64,000 nucleotides of DNA from G11 sp947167445 (GCA_947167445.1 CAMVID010000007.1:50806-114805); one strand, 5' to 3'; counted from the first letter of the stretch, positions 1 to 9,020 are shown. The notes: generated from the letters alone by a model not told the origin. Made by a program: numbers and translations.

Positions 1-548
1 AAGAGAATACCGTTGCATGTGAAAAGATTGTAGGATTCTCTGTAGTTTACGGTAATCCAGTATGAGTAAAGCTTAGCTACACCGTAAGGGCTCTTGGGAT
101 AGAAGGGTGTCTTCTCGGACTGGGGAGCAGTCTCGGGAATTCCACCGAAGAGTTCTGAGGTGGATGCCTGGTAAAATCTGCAGTTTCCTCCGTTAACCCT
201 TATTGCCTCAAGAAGCTTAAGGGTGCTGATTCCTGTAGCATCTGCCGTATACTCGGGAACCTCAAAAGAAATTCCTACGTGGGACTGAGCCGCAAGGTTA
301 TATACCTCCGTGGGTTTAATCTCCGCAATCAGTCTCATAAGACAGCTTGAGTCTGTTGTGTCCGCATAGTGCAGGAAGAATTTAACATTGTTGTAATTGG
401 AAGCAATGATGTGATCTATTCTTGCAGTATTGGATATACTGTGACGTCTTACCAGTCCGTGTACCTCATATCCCTTGGAAAGCAGAAATTCTGCGAGATA
501 TGAACCGTCCTGACCTGTAATTCCTGTAATTAAAGCTACGTTATTCAT
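1..548 (-). CDS. gmd: GDP-mannose 4,6-dehydratase, 3' end beyond window
   Basis: Converts GDP-mannose to GDP-4-keto-6-deoxymannose, the first step to GDP-fucose or GDP-rhamnose for surface polysaccharide. The 182 visible residues carry the Rossmann NAD(P) motif GITGQDG (residues 9-15), the family signature QASTSELFG (about 127-135) and the short-chain dehydrogenase pair Y155-K159 in SPYGVAKLY. The frame is open through base 1, so the C-terminal half (families run about 340-370 aa) lies outside. The ATG is preceded by a GGAGGT-type site 5-10 bases upstream. Divergent from the DUF212 gene. The family assignment is firm; which deoxysugar is made cannot be told here. Confidence 0.95.
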   Translation of the reverse strand, partial: MNNVALITGITGQDGSYLAEFLLSKGYEVHGLVRRHSISNTARIDHIIASNYNNVKFFLHYADTTDSSCLMRLIAEIKPTEVYNLAAQSHVGISFEVPEYTADATGISTLKLLEAIRVNGGNCRFYQASTSELFGGIPETAPQSEKTPFYPKSPYGVAKLYSYWITVNYRESYNLFTCNGIL

Positions 549-563
549 AAATACCTCCGATTG

Positions 564-580
564 GGGATTATAGTAATCCC
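564..580 (-). promoter_or_regulatory. possible gmd -10 element inside a small dyad
   Basis: Upstream of gmd a 7-bp inverted repeat (GGGATTA, 3-base loop, TAATCCC) contains a consensus TATAAT on the minus strand (567-572). No good -35 lies at 16-18 bp, so this may be an activator-dependent promoter, or the dyad may simply be an RNA hairpin in the leader. Confidence 0.35.
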
Positions 581-597
581 ATACGACATAAGTATAC

Positions 598-626
598 TTG
601 TTTTTCCTTAACATTTCCACTATAAT
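598..626 (+). promoter_or_regulatory. sigma-A-type promoter for the DUF212 gene
   Basis: TTGTTT (598-603), 17-bp spacer, TATAAT (621-626). The predicted start of transcription, about 633, leaves a leader of roughly 40 bases before the ATG at 675. Confidence 0.65.
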
Positions 627-674
627 AACTAAGGTTAAAGAAACGGTGCATCATTTTAGAAAGTGTGATTTTAC

Positions 675-1139
675 ATGAAAGTATGGCAAGCATTGCTGGA
701 TAACCGAATCCTTTTGGCTGCCGTTATCGGCTGGACCGTAGCCCAGGTTGCCAAGACGATCATTCACATCATTACCAGCAGATCCTTCACGCCGGAGCGC
801 CTTGTGGGAGGCGGCGGAATGCCCAGCTCCCATTCAGCCACAGTTTGCGCGCTCTCAACCGCAACTTTCATCAAATGCGGGTTTGCCAGCACAGAGTTCG
901 CCCTGGCCTTCATCTTCAGCTTCATCGTAATGTACGATGCAATGGGTGTCAGAAGAGAGACCGGTAATCAGGCAAAGGTTATCAACGAGTTGAGAGACCT
1001 TTTCCTTGAGATGAAGAACATTGCAGACATTCCTCCGGAAGACAGACTTAAAGAGTTGATCGGGCACACACCTCTTCAGGTTCTTGTAGGAGCGGCACTC
1101 GGCGTCGGAATCGGAATCGCAGTTATGTACGCGATCTAA
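675..1139 (+). CDS. DUF212 / divergent PAP2 family membrane protein (YuiD-like)
   Basis: A 154-aa membrane protein of the divergent PAP2 (DUF212, YuiD) family, related to membrane acid phosphatases. Visible family hallmarks are GGMPSSHSA (about 47-55) and the following block with DAMGVRRETGNQA (about 88-100). Hydrophobic segments lie near residues 12-30, 74-90 and at the C-terminus. The substrate is unknown. It has its own promoter and runs convergently into the DUF3048 lipoprotein gene across a shared terminator. The SD is weak (AGAAAG region), but the start aligns with the usual N-terminus of the family. Confidence 0.85.
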   Translation: MKVWQALLDNRILLAAVIGWTVAQVAKTIIHIITSRSFTPERLVGGGGMPSSHSATVCALSTATFIKCGFASTEFALAFIFSFIVMYDAMGVRRETGNQAKVINELRDLFLEMKNIADIPPEDRLKELIGHTPLQVLVGAALGVGIGIAVMYAI

Positions 1140-1152
1140 TTTCAAGCATTAC

Positions 1153-1183
1153 AAAAGGGACATCATAAGATGTCCCTTTTTGT
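1153..1183. terminator. bidirectional rho-independent terminator
   Basis: A 12-bp perfect stem (AAAAGGGACATC, loop ATAA, GATGTCCCTTTT) with T-rich tails on both strands sits between the convergent DUF212 and DUF3048 genes. Confidence 0.9.
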
Positions 1184-1190
1184 TTATCAT

Positions 1191-2330
1191 TTATTCGAAC
1201 TTGGGCTCTGTGCCCTCCTGGATAACGGCTATGTAAGTCTTACCCGTATTGATTTCTATCTCGTTACCCTTTAAGTCGTAGAACTTTGTGGGGCCGTAGT
1301 CACTTGTCTTCTCCCAGCGAACGGGGATGTATTTTCCTTCGGTTACATAGTAACCAAACCTTGTGACATCATGCATCTGGAAAGCAAGATACTTGTCGTC
1401 TCTCTTCTCCCAGTAGCAGGTCTGAATGAGGACATTCTTGAAGGTGAGCTGCTCACCTGTTGCCGCATCAATCTGCTTCTCTCCGTGAAGGAACTTGTAG
1501 TAAAGTCCGTCGGACTCGTTGTACTCAAGATATGATTTGGAAGCGGGGTAACAATCCGAAAGGTCCACAGACTTTGCGCTCTTGGCATTATCTGCACCCG
1601 ACAGATCATTGACACCTTTGGCAAATACAAAGTGGTCGGGCTCATACTTATCAACACGATGAGTCTTGGGATAGTTAAGGTCCTTCATGGCACTTAAGAT
1701 TGACTCGCCGCTTACATATGCGTTGTGAGGTGAAGCCTTGTCCTTGGAGCGGAAGAAGGCTCCCGAACCGGGTGCTGTTGTCTCGGCAGTTCCGTCTGAG
1801 TAGGTACCGGAAATGTTCTGGATATCACCCTGTTTGATTCGGTCTCTCATGTAGAAAACGCCGCCGAAATGAACCACAATGGCATCCCACTCTGTGGAGA
1901 TGTAAAGATAATAGTCACGACAGCTTCTGACGTTACCTATTCTCTCCAATTCGTTCCAATCGTTGATTATCGCCATCTGTCTGGAGACACCGCCCTCCTC
2001 CATGCACTCATAGAGAATCTCGGCATTTCCGATTCCATACTGGGGCTGAGCCGCAGCATCTGTAGGCATCATAACAGCAATTGGTCTTGCGTCTGCAAGT
2101 TCTTCGCTGATCCACTCGTTGGTAAGTTTACTTCTGACCATTCCCTCTGCAGGAGGAACATCCACATACTCCTCTTCAGGCTCAGTCTTCTCTTCTGTAA
2201 CTGTTTCACCTGTATTATTCTCACCGTCAGCGTTGGTAATAACAGGCGTCTCATATGTTTCATTGCCGCATCCGGCAAACAGTCCCATTACAAGGACTAC
2301 TGCCAATAGCAGAGGCAATATACGCTTCAT
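1191..2330 (-). CDS. DUF3048 (YerB-type) lipoprotein
   Basis: An exported lipoprotein of the DUF3048/YerB family. A hydrophobic signal sequence is followed by a lipobox ending LFAGC (Cys about residue 21), an acidic Thr/Glu-rich linker (about 25-60), and then the DUF3048 core. The function of the family is not established. An alternative ATG lies three codons earlier (2337-2339), but the GAGGA SD is directly against that codon and sits about 9 bases before the ATG at 2328-2330, so the later start was chosen. It lies downstream of the minus-strand rfbD gene with 75 bp between. Confidence 0.85.
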   Translation of the reverse strand: MKRILPLLLAVVLVMGLFAGCGNETYETPVITNADGENNTGETVTEEKTEPEEEYVDVPPAEGMVRSKLTNEWISEELADARPIAVMMPTDAAAQPQYGIGNAEILYECMEEGGVSRQMAIINDWNELERIGNVRSCRDYYLYISTEWDAIVVHFGGVFYMRDRIKQGDIQNISGTYSDGTAETTAPGSGAFFRSKDKASPHNAYVSGESILSAMKDLNYPKTHRVDKYEPDHFVFAKGVNDLSGADNAKSAKSVDLSDCYPASKSYLEYNESDGLYYKFLHGEKQIDAATGEQLTFKNVLIQTCYWEKRDDKYLAFQMHDVTRFGYYVTEGKYIPVRWEKTSDYGPTKFYDLKGNEIEINTGKTYIAVIQEGTEPKFE

Positions 2331-2405
2331 TGGTACCATTCCTCGCTTTCAAATATAAAACAAACTTTGCTCACGCCAATACAGTATATCACACTTTATA
2401 CCGTT

Positions 2406-3251
2406 TTAGTAGTTTTCTTTCATATATACGGCGATTGCGTCTCTCCAGTCTGCAAAAGTGTATCCGCTTGTATTCCTGAACATCATGTTGTCGAGGACTG
2501 AGTAAGCCGGTCTTGCAGCTGCGGCACCATATTCAGCGGTAGAAATTTTATTCACTCTGGTCCTGACTCCTGCCAGGCGGAAGAACTCTTCGGTGAAGTC
2601 TGCCCAGTTGGTCTGTCCTTCACATGTGGCATGGAATAGGCCGTAATTATCTGTAAGAAGAAGAGAATCAATGGCTTTGGCAAGCTCTGCTGCACTGGTG
2701 GGGGAGCCGAACTGATCGTTTACGACTCTTACCTCATCGTTCTTCTCAGCAACATTCATAAGAGTTCTTACGAAGTTCTTGCCATCTCCGTAAAGCCAGG
2801 CTGTTCTTAAGATGAACCATCTGTCGGCAAAGCTCTTTGTGTATTCCTCTCCGGCAAGTTTGGTTCGGCCGTAAGCACTTACAGGACCTGTGGGAGCCAT
2901 TTCATTAAGGGGCTCCGGTGAGGTTCCGGGGAAAACATAGTCCGTGGAAATCTGAATCATCTTGGCCTTGTTCTCAGTTGCTGCGATACTTAAGTTTCTG
3001 GGGCCTATGGCATTGATTCGAAATGCCAGTTCCTCCTGGGTCTCGCAGGCATCTACCGCAGTGTGTGCAGCGCAGTTAACAATTGCGTAAGGCTTAACCT
3101 CTGAGGCGAACTTGAGAACATTTTCGATTTTGGTAATGTCAAGTTCGGCAACGTCGGTATTGACAAGTTCCAGATCGCTACGATCCGCCCATAGTGTATT
3201 CAGTGCTTTGCCCAGCTGTCCGTTACAGCCTGTAATCAAAATCTTCTTCAT
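2406..3251 (-). CDS. rfbD: dTDP-4-dehydrorhamnose reductase
   Basis: Catalyses the last step of dTDP-L-rhamnose synthesis, NAD(P)H reduction of dTDP-4-keto-L-rhamnose, in the cytosol. The 281-aa length fits the family. Visible features are the nucleotide-binding GCNGQLG (8-14), STDYVF (102-107) and the catalytic Y127-xxx-K131 in SAYGRTKLAGE. No other rhamnose-pathway genes (rfbA, B, C) are adjacent. It follows leuA by 12 bp on the same strand, so the two are probably cotranscribed, although they belong to unrelated pathways. Confidence 0.93.
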   Translation of the reverse strand: MKKILITGCNGQLGKALNTLWADRSDLELVNTDVAELDITKIENVLKFASEVKPYAIVNCAAHTAVDACETQEELAFRINAIGPRNLSIAATENKAKMIQISTDYVFPGTSPEPLNEMAPTGPVSAYGRTKLAGEEYTKSFADRWFILRTAWLYGDGKNFVRTLMNVAEKNDEVRVVNDQFGSPTSAAELAKAIDSLLLTDNYGLFHATCEGQTNWADFTEEFFRLAGVRTRVNKISTAEYGAAAARPAYSVLDNMMFRNTSGYTFADWRDAIAVYMKENY

Positions 3252-3263
3252 TAAAAGGTCTCC

Positions 3264-4943
3264 TTATTTTTCTCCCAGATGTAAGCGGTTGATGGCTGAG
3301 AATATAGCTCTTACGGAAGCTCTTGTAATGTTGGAGCTTACGCCTACGCCGTATGTAACCGCTCCGTTCTCCACATCCAAAAGGTGGATGTAAGCGGCAG
3401 CCTGAGAGTTAGATCCACTCTGAAGAGCATGCTCTTCGTAGTCAAGAATCTTGATATCCACATCAAGGGCTTCCTTAAGTCCTCTCTTAACAGCATCTAC
3501 AGGACCGTTGCCCACTGCGGTGAACTCCTTCTCCACATCGTGGTCTGTGTAAATAACAGTAACCTGTGTATCGAAGCTTGTCTCTTTCTCTCCGCCAAGA
3601 TCCACAACATTGAGTTTTCTGAAGTGGATAGGCTCTTTCTTATCAAGATACTCTTCTCTGAAAGCATCCATGATCTGATCGGGAGAAACCTCGCCCTGCT
3701 TCTCGGAAATCTTCTGGATAACATTTGCGAATTCCTTGTGCATTCCCTTGGGCAGCTTGAAGCCGAAGTAAGTGTCCATAACAAAGGCTACGCCGCCCTT
3801 TCCGGACTGGGAATTGATACGTACGATGGGCTCGTACTCTCTTCCGATATCGGCGGGATCGATGGGAAGGTATGGAACCTGCCAGATATCTCCGCCTCTC
3901 TCCTTCATAGCCTTGACACCCTTGTTGATAGCATCCTGGTGTGAACCTGAGAATGCAGTGAATACAAGCTTTCCTGCGTAAGGATGTCTGGGATGGATGG
4001 GTATCTTAACACATCTTTCGTATATCTCGATAATGTCATTGATATGCTCAATTTCAAGTTCAGGGTTGATTCCCTGAGAGAACATGTTGTAAGCGATGTT
4101 CAAAACATCAACGTTACCTGTACGCTCTCCGTTTCCGAAAAGGGTTCCCTCAACACGGTCAGCTCCGGCAAGCAGTGCAAGCTCGGCGCTGGCAACGCCT
4201 GTACCTCTGTCATTATGAGGGTGAACGCTTAAGATGATGGACTCACGATTCTCGAAGTGGTTGCTCATCCATTCAATCTCATCGGCATAAACATTGGGAG
4301 TGTTGGTCTCAACTGTGGAAGGAAGGTTGATGATCATGGGATTCTCCTTGGTGGGACCCCATTCCTTCTGTACAGCTGTACAAATCTCCAAAGCAAAATC
4401 GAGTTCAGTTCCGGTAAAGCTCTCGGGAGAATACTCTAAGATAATCTTTCCGGGGAACTTTGCTGCTCTCTCCTTGACCATCTTTGTGCCTTTGATGGCA
4501 ATGTCGATAATTTCAGGTTTGTCCATATTAAATACAACATCTCTCTGAAGAGTGGATGTGGAATTGTAAATGTGAACTATTGCCTGCTTGCAGCCTTCAA
4601 TGGCCTCGAATGTTCTCTCCACCTGCTCCTCTCTGCACTGGGTGAGAACCTGTACACATACATCATCGGGAATCAGCTTTCTGTCCACAAGCTGTCTTAA
4701 GAAATCATACTCAATCTGGCTTGCTGCAGGGAAACCAATCTCGATCTCCTTGAATCCAAGCTTAATTAAGAACTGGAAAAACTCTATTTTCTCCTCAACA
4801 ACCATAGGGTCGATTAGGGCCTGATTGCCGTCTCTTAAGTCGACGCTGCACCAGATGGGTGCTTTCTCAATCTCTTTGTTAGGCCACTGTCTCTGCGGAT
4901 AATCAACCACAGGGTTCTTACGATACCTCTTGTAATTCAACAT
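3264..4943 (-). CDS. leuA: 2-isopropylmalate synthase (long form)
   Basis: Condenses acetyl-CoA with 2-ketoisovalerate, the committed step of leucine synthesis. The 559-aa length and N-terminus place it in the longer, actinobacterial-like LeuA group. The HMGL-like TIM barrel shows SVDLRDGNQAL (33-43; metal-binding Asp and catalytic Arg), the metal ligands in SVHPHND (239-245) and NGERTGN (271-277). The C-terminal LeuA dimerisation/regulatory domain begins near residue 430 and would be expected to bind leucine. The ATG has an AGAGAGG SD. No promoter fits between the HPr terminator and the start, so expression depends on read-through from ptsH (see findings). Confidence 0.95.
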   Translation of the reverse strand: MLNYKRYRKNPVVDYPQRQWPNKEIEKAPIWCSVDLRDGNQALIDPMVVEEKIEFFQFLIKLGFKEIEIGFPAASQIEYDFLRQLVDRKLIPDDVCVQVLTQCREEQVERTFEAIEGCKQAIVHIYNSTSTLQRDVVFNMDKPEIIDIAIKGTKMVKERAAKFPGKIILEYSPESFTGTELDFALEICTAVQKEWGPTKENPMIINLPSTVETNTPNVYADEIEWMSNHFENRESIILSVHPHNDRGTGVASAELALLAGADRVEGTLFGNGERTGNVDVLNIAYNMFSQGINPELEIEHINDIIEIYERCVKIPIHPRHPYAGKLVFTAFSGSHQDAINKGVKAMKERGGDIWQVPYLPIDPADIGREYEPIVRINSQSGKGGVAFVMDTYFGFKLPKGMHKEFANVIQKISEKQGEVSPDQIMDAFREEYLDKKEPIHFRKLNVVDLGGEKETSFDTQVTVIYTDHDVEKEFTAVGNGPVDAVKRGLKEALDVDIKILDYEEHALQSGSNSQAAAYIHLLDVENGAVTYGVGVSSNITRASVRAIFSAINRLHLGEK

Positions 4944-4970
4944 AATACTGTCCCTCTCTTCATAAAATGT

Positions 4971-5002
4971 AAAAAGACCTGTCCCAATAATCGAGACAGG
5001 TC
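4971..5002 (-). terminator. terminator after HPr, 29 bp before leuA
   Basis: On the minus strand an 8-bp stem GACCTGTC / GACAGGTC with an 11-base loop is followed by TTTTT. It directly follows the HPr stop codon and precedes leuA, so it is either the HPr terminator or an attenuator for leuA. Confidence 0.75.
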
Positions 5003-5016
5003 CAACAATCGTTATA

Positions 5017-5280
5017 TTATTCGCCGAGACCGCTCTCGATTGCTTCGATAAGGGTCTTTAAGGCTTCCTCTTCATCCTCACCGTCGCAACAGAATTCAAC
5101 TTCGTCTCCGCATTTAACACAAGCTCCAAGTACGCTCAAAACGCTTTTGGCATTAGCCGTATTGTCTCTGAAAGTAAATGTAATTAAAGACTTGAACTGC
5201 ATAGCCTCCTTGCATAGGATGCCGGCGGGTCTTAGGTGTAGGCCTGTAGGGTTCTTAATAACTACTTTCTGAGTTACCAT
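5017..5280 (-). CDS. ptsH: phosphocarrier protein HPr
   Basis: Carries phosphate from enzyme I to sugar-specific EIIA proteins of the PTS; in Firmicutes it is also phosphorylated on Ser46 by HPr kinase for catabolite control. At 87 aa it has the typical length. It has the active-site His15 in GLHLRPAG (13-20; usually GLHARPA) and Ser46 in NAKSVLSVLG (43-52). Two cysteine-containing segments (ACVKC and FCC) are unusual but lie outside the catalytic site. It has its own promoter and terminator. A second HPr-fold protein without the histidine is encoded at 52860-53090. Confidence 0.93.
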   Translation of the reverse strand: MVTQKVVIKNPTGLHLRPAGILCKEAMQFKSLITFTFRDNTANAKSVLSVLGACVKCGDEVEFCCDGEDEEEALKTLIEAIESGLGE

Positions 5281-5328
5281 TGTAATTCCTCCGCGTATAG
5301 TAAAGCGTCCTGTTCGGCACGCATATTA

Positions 5329-5357
5329 AATATAGCATCAATTATTATAAATAACAA
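5329..5357 (-). promoter_or_regulatory. sigma-A-type promoter of ptsH
   Basis: On the minus strand TTGTTA (5352-5357), 17-bp spacer, TATATT (5329-5334), about 45 bases upstream of the HPr ATG. Probably also the only promoter serving leuA and rfbD. Confidence 0.65.
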
Positions 5358-5364
5358 GTACTAA

Positions 5365-6651
5365 TTACTCGGTTTTCTTAAGAGTAATTGTGGCTTTCGG
5401 CTGCTCTGAGTCAGATGAAAGAGTAACTCCTTCGGGGAGGTCAAGTGACACAGGAACTTCATATGTGCCTTCGCTCCACTCGCTCATTTCAAGGCTCTTT
5501 AAAGCCGCATCGGGATCAATCATTCCGGTCAGTGTTGCAGCATTTATGGCGCTTACATTTTCATCAAGTCCGGAAAGCTTAATCTGATCTGCATTCACGA
5601 TCTTATCAATGACTACGTTGTATCCCTTTATATCCTTGGATAAGGTAACGTTGTCTCTGTAGAGAAGAACGTTCTTTACAGTGGCAGGCTCAATGTGAAC
5701 AATCACTGAAACCTTACCGTTAAAGTCTTCTTCAGCCAGGGAAACTCCGGCGGGCAGGTAATCTTCCACGTCAATGGAAATGTTCATATCTCCACGCTGT
5801 CCCGTAACGTTAATCTCCTCGGCAGGGATATCGATTCTTGAAAGATTCTTAAGCACAGAAGCACTTCCGGCAACCGTAATGAGAGACGGATTGCTCTCTA
5901 TGGTTTCGCTAAGTGCATATCCGTCCGCAGGGGTTCCGGATGTATTAAAGCTTAGAGGAACTCTCTTTGTTGTAAGCACTTCCACGCTTACTCGTACGGA
6001 TGTAACCTTCTGTGTTATGGAATCGGATACAATCTCATTTCCTTCGGAATCCAAAAGCATAACATCCGCATAGGTTGCGATGTTTGCAGTGGCATCCGTT
6101 ACATCAACTTCGGCAACAGCCTTGCTGATTCTGTTAACCACGGACTCGGCACCTGTAATGATGATCTGGTTCTGATCCGGAGTCATGTTTCCGAGAATAT
6201 ATCCTTCAGCCACATCGCCCACAGCGCTGACCTTAAGAACAAGCCTTATGGTCTTCTCCTTCTCGATTGAGAGCTTGACTGTGTTGATGCTGCCTTTCAT
6301 CTTGGTTATCTTGTCAGAAAATCTGCTTACGTTGAAGTCCACCGGAATGGTGTTGGCGGCTGTCAGATTGTTAAAATCCGCTGTCGCTACAACATCCGAT
6401 GAAGATAGCTGTTCAACCACGGACCTGGGTCCGTATACCGTAATGGTTCTCACCACTCCGGTTCCCTCCTGAACCTCATATACCAATCCCTGATCTGTCA
6501 GTACGGAGGGGTTTGAGAAAGTAACCGGGATGTTGCTGAAGCTCTGGCTGCTTACCGGGTCCTCAATGTTGATAACCACAAGCCACAGACCTATTGCCAC
6601 AAGGAGAGAAAGGATTTTCAGACCGATATTATTTGTCAGCTTCTTTTTCAC
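5365..6651 (-). CDS. cdaR: CdaR, YbbR-domain regulator of diadenylate cyclase
   Basis: A membrane-anchored partner of CdaA that modulates c-di-AMP synthesis. One N-terminal transmembrane segment (about 8-28) precedes roughly 400 extracytoplasmic residues built of repeated YbbR domains of about 80-90 residues. The start is a GTG at 6649-6651 with a GGAG SD 5 bases upstream, placing it 23 bp inside the 3' end of cdaA, so the pair should be translationally coupled. The cdaA-cdaR order is conserved in Firmicutes; glmM, often third, does not follow here. Confidence 0.93.
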   Translation of the reverse strand: MKKKLTNNIGLKILSLLVAIGLWLVVINIEDPVSSQSFSNIPVTFSNPSVLTDQGLVYEVQEGTGVVRTITVYGPRSVVEQLSSSDVVATADFNNLTAANTIPVDFNVSRFSDKITKMKGSINTVKLSIEKEKTIRLVLKVSAVGDVAEGYILGNMTPDQNQIIITGAESVVNRISKAVAEVDVTDATANIATYADVMLLDSEGNEIVSDSITQKVTSVRVSVEVLTTKRVPLSFNTSGTPADGYALSETIESNPSLITVAGSASVLKNLSRIDIPAEEINVTGQRGDMNISIDVEDYLPAGVSLAEEDFNGKVSVIVHIEPATVKNVLLYRDNVTLSKDIKGYNVVIDKIVNADQIKLSGLDENVSAINAATLTGMIDPDAALKSLEMSEWSEGTYEVPVSLDLPEGVTLSSDSEQPKATITLKKTE

Positions 6652-7519
6652 GTCTGCTCCTTCCCGGCCATACGAAGCGTTTCTTCTCCGTATCCTCTAT
6701 ATTTTTGTGACAGAATGTACGCAATCTGTCGGTTAAGGCCTCTGCGTTAAGGCTTCTCTCAAGGTTGCCCTCCAAAGCCACGCTGACCTTACCTGTCTCC
6801 TCGGAGACGATAATTGTAAAGGAATCCGTTACCTCCGAAACACCTACGCCTGCTCTGTGTCTTGTTCCCAGATCCTTACTAAGTTCCTTGTTATCGGAAA
6901 GGGGCAGATAGCAGGTTGCGGATGTAACACGGTTTCCGCTTACTACAACAGCACCGTCGTGAAGAGGTGTGTTGTGCTCGAAAATATTAATAAGGAGCTG
7001 ACTTGATACAACCGCATCAAGGTCAATTCCCGTACTTTCAAACTCGCTTAAGTTCTGTTCTCCTTCAATGACAATCAAAGCACCCGTCTTGGCTCTTGCC
7101 ATTTCCATGCAGGCCTTGACGATCTCTGTGATGGTCTTATCGGAGGTTACTCCTCCGTCTCTTCTTATTGAATCAAAAAGGAAAACCGAACTCAAAAGGC
7201 TCTTACGTCCAAGTTCTTCCAGAGCTTTACGCAGTTCAGGCTGCAATACGACGATTAAAGCTGTGATGGCAAAGCCGAGAACATTGCTGACAATCCACAG
7301 GATGGTCTGCATGTTGAAGACAACCGCAAGCAACATAAAGGCAAGAATAACCGCAAGGCCCTTCATAAGAATCCAAGCCCTGGTATTCTTGATCCAAATC
7401 ATTATGTGGTACACCAAGTAGGAGATAATCAATATCTCTACTATATCCGTAATCTCAAAGGAAAGAGGTAAACGGATGCTACCGATAAATTCTGTCACCT
7501 GACCGGCTAATTGTTCCAT
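6629..7519 (-). CDS. cdaA: diadenylate cyclase CdaA
   Basis: Membrane-bound enzyme making cyclic di-AMP from two ATP. Three transmembrane segments occupy about residues 28-95, followed by the DisA_N cyclase domain with the catalytic motifs DGA (188-190) and GTRHR (218-222). At 296 aa it is slightly longer than usual because of a basic C-terminal tail. c-di-AMP controls potassium and osmolyte transport and wall homeostasis in Firmicutes. It is preceded at 26 bp by an uncharacterised polytopic membrane protein gene. Confidence 0.95.
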   Translation of the reverse strand: MEQLAGQVTEFIGSIRLPLSFEITDIVEILIISYLVYHIMIWIKNTRAWILMKGLAVILAFMLLAVVFNMQTILWIVSNVLGFAITALIVVLQPELRKALEELGRKSLLSSVFLFDSIRRDGGVTSDKTITEIVKACMEMARAKTGALIVIEGEQNLSEFESTGIDLDAVVSSQLLINIFEHNTPLHDGAVVVSGNRVTSATCYLPLSDNKELSKDLGTRHRAGVGVSEVTDSFTIIVSEETGKVSVALEGNLERSLNAEALTDRLRTFCHKNIEDTEKKRFVWPGRSRREKEADK

Positions 7520-7545
7520 GTTCTATACTCACATCCTGTGTGTAT

Positions 7546-8592
7546 TTATCGAGGATCGGAATCTGTGTAATCCTCTACCTCGTTCTCCCCGAAGTAGTCG
7601 TAATTCTCCTCTTCGGGATAATAATCCTGTACTCTCTGTCTTGATGAGCCTCCTCTGCCTGAACTGTGTCTTGTGTTGATTCTCTTAACAGTTCTTGCGG
7701 GAGTTGAAACGGTAATCTTGGGAACGGCCTTCACATAGTAGTAATATTCGTCGTCCTCAAACTGAACCTTCTCGGTTCTTGAATAATCAAGGTTAAATGC
7801 GAAGAACTCTACCACCTTGGCCAGCAGAACGGAAACGATGGTTCCCAGGATAACTCCGATAATGGAGATATCAATGTCGGCTGCCAGATCTCCCACCAGA
7901 AGCACAACCGCGTTCACGATACCACCTGCAATTGCTGCAATAGTCCATGCCTTCACGATTGCCAGACGTCTGATGATGTAAACAACGATAACCGTAACGG
8001 AGAAGGCAACAATTGTAACCACCATCTCCTTATTGTTAAGAAGGTTATCGATAACAAGTCTGATTCTTGCCATTATTTCGGCTGCTTCCATTGAGCCTAT
8101 GCTTGTGGAGCTTTCCTTCACAACGTGAACAATGAAGTAGACCACTGTTCCGCAGGCTACTGATGCAATAGATGCGGGTGTAAGCAAAAGTCCTACAGCA
8201 ATGGGGATGATGTAAGGTATCTTAAGCACAAAGCAGATGGGCAATAAGACAACCACCAAAGCATCCTTGGGGCTGAATGAAAAATACAAAAGAAGCAGGA
8301 TTAAGAAAACGCATCCCACTACAATGGCAGCTTCCATGGCCAGTGCATACATATGTCCCAGGATGTAGAGAGCGCCAAACACAATCATAAATCCTGTGGG
8401 CAGGAAGGAGCACATAAGTGCAACAATGAGGACCAGCGCGAAGTTGTTAAGTCTCGACATGAAACCAAGGCTTCCGTTGATCATCATCAGCATGACAAGA
8501 GCCATGATAGTCTTAAGTGCGGGTGTAACATACACCTCGTACTTGCTGTAAAAGCGTTTAATGTATTCTTTCAATTCCAATAATGTCGTCAT
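7546..8592 (-). CDS. polytopic membrane protein of unknown function
   Basis: Not recognised as a named family. The 348-aa protein has about eight or nine hydrophobic segments between residues 22 and 270, then a hydrophilic tail of about 75 residues rich in Tyr, Arg, Ser, Glu and Asp (acidic YYYY stretch, SSGRGGSSR, acidic C-terminus). Its position directly upstream of cdaA suggests an envelope role connected to c-di-AMP, but nothing in the protein shows this. The SD (AAAGGG) is about 13 bases from the ATG, a little far. No signal peptide cleavage site is evident. Confidence 0.7.
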   Translation of the reverse strand: MTTLLELKEYIKRFYSKYEVYVTPALKTIMALVMLMMINGSLGFMSRLNNFALVLIVALMCSFLPTGFMIVFGALYILGHMYALAMEAAIVVGCVFLILLLLYFSFSPKDALVVVLLPICFVLKIPYIIPIAVGLLLTPASIASVACGTVVYFIVHVVKESSTSIGSMEAAEIMARIRLVIDNLLNNKEMVVTIVAFSVTVIVVYIIRRLAIVKAWTIAAIAGGIVNAVVLLVGDLAADIDISIIGVILGTIVSVLLAKVVEFFAFNLDYSRTEKVQFEDDEYYYYVKAVPKITVSTPARTVKRINTRHSSGRGGSSRQRVQDYYPEEENYDYFGENEVEDYTDSDPR

Positions 8593-8627
8593 TTCTGAGA
8601 TTGTACCCTTTCGTTAATCGTAAATCT

Positions 8628-9020
8628 TTATCTTCCCTCTGAATACATCGACGATAGTTTCTTCAGATTGCCATAGTAAGTCTTCAGATTCTTGCGTGCA
8701 TTACGATAACGAAATGCATATACAATGTAGGTTATCAACCCATAAACGACCACTAATACTATGTAGCCTGTGAGCATTTTCTTGCCCAGGGCCAAAAGAT
8801 CAATCTTATAGACATTTTCGAGTAAAAAATCGAAATTATAAAGGACATACAAAACCAAGCCGATGACAAAAGAAATCGTTGAAAAAATCAGTGATTTCAA
8901 AAGCTGCTTGGACAAATAATCCGCACGAAAATAATCGCCGATTTTGATGTTCTTCTTTCCTTCTCCGGCTTCGTATGATGCCATTCTCGTCATTAAGATG
9001 ACGCGTTCTTCATTTACCAT
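8628..9020 (-). CDS. small membrane protein, unknown
   Basis: A 130-aa protein with two strongly hydrophobic segments (about 40-62 and 84-104), a charged N-terminus of about 35 residues and a basic C-terminal tail, so both ends are probably cytosolic. I do not recognise the family. It lies between yvyF and the polytopic membrane protein on the same strand with short gaps. The start has AGAGGAAAGG about 13 bases upstream; an internal ATG ten codons later is possible. Confidence 0.6.
   Translation of the reverse strand: MVNEERVILMTRMASYEAGEGKKNIKIGDYFRADYLSKQLLKSLIFSTISFVIGLVLYVLYNFDFLLENVYKIDLLALGKKMLTGYIVLVVVYGLITYIVYAFRYRNARKNLKTYYGNLKKLSSMYSEGR

Noticed and set aside
4944..5016. T-box or leucine-rich leader peptide before leuA
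   Set aside because: The 73-bp gap holds just one simple hairpin and an SD; no T-box consensus and no leader frame with leucine codons.
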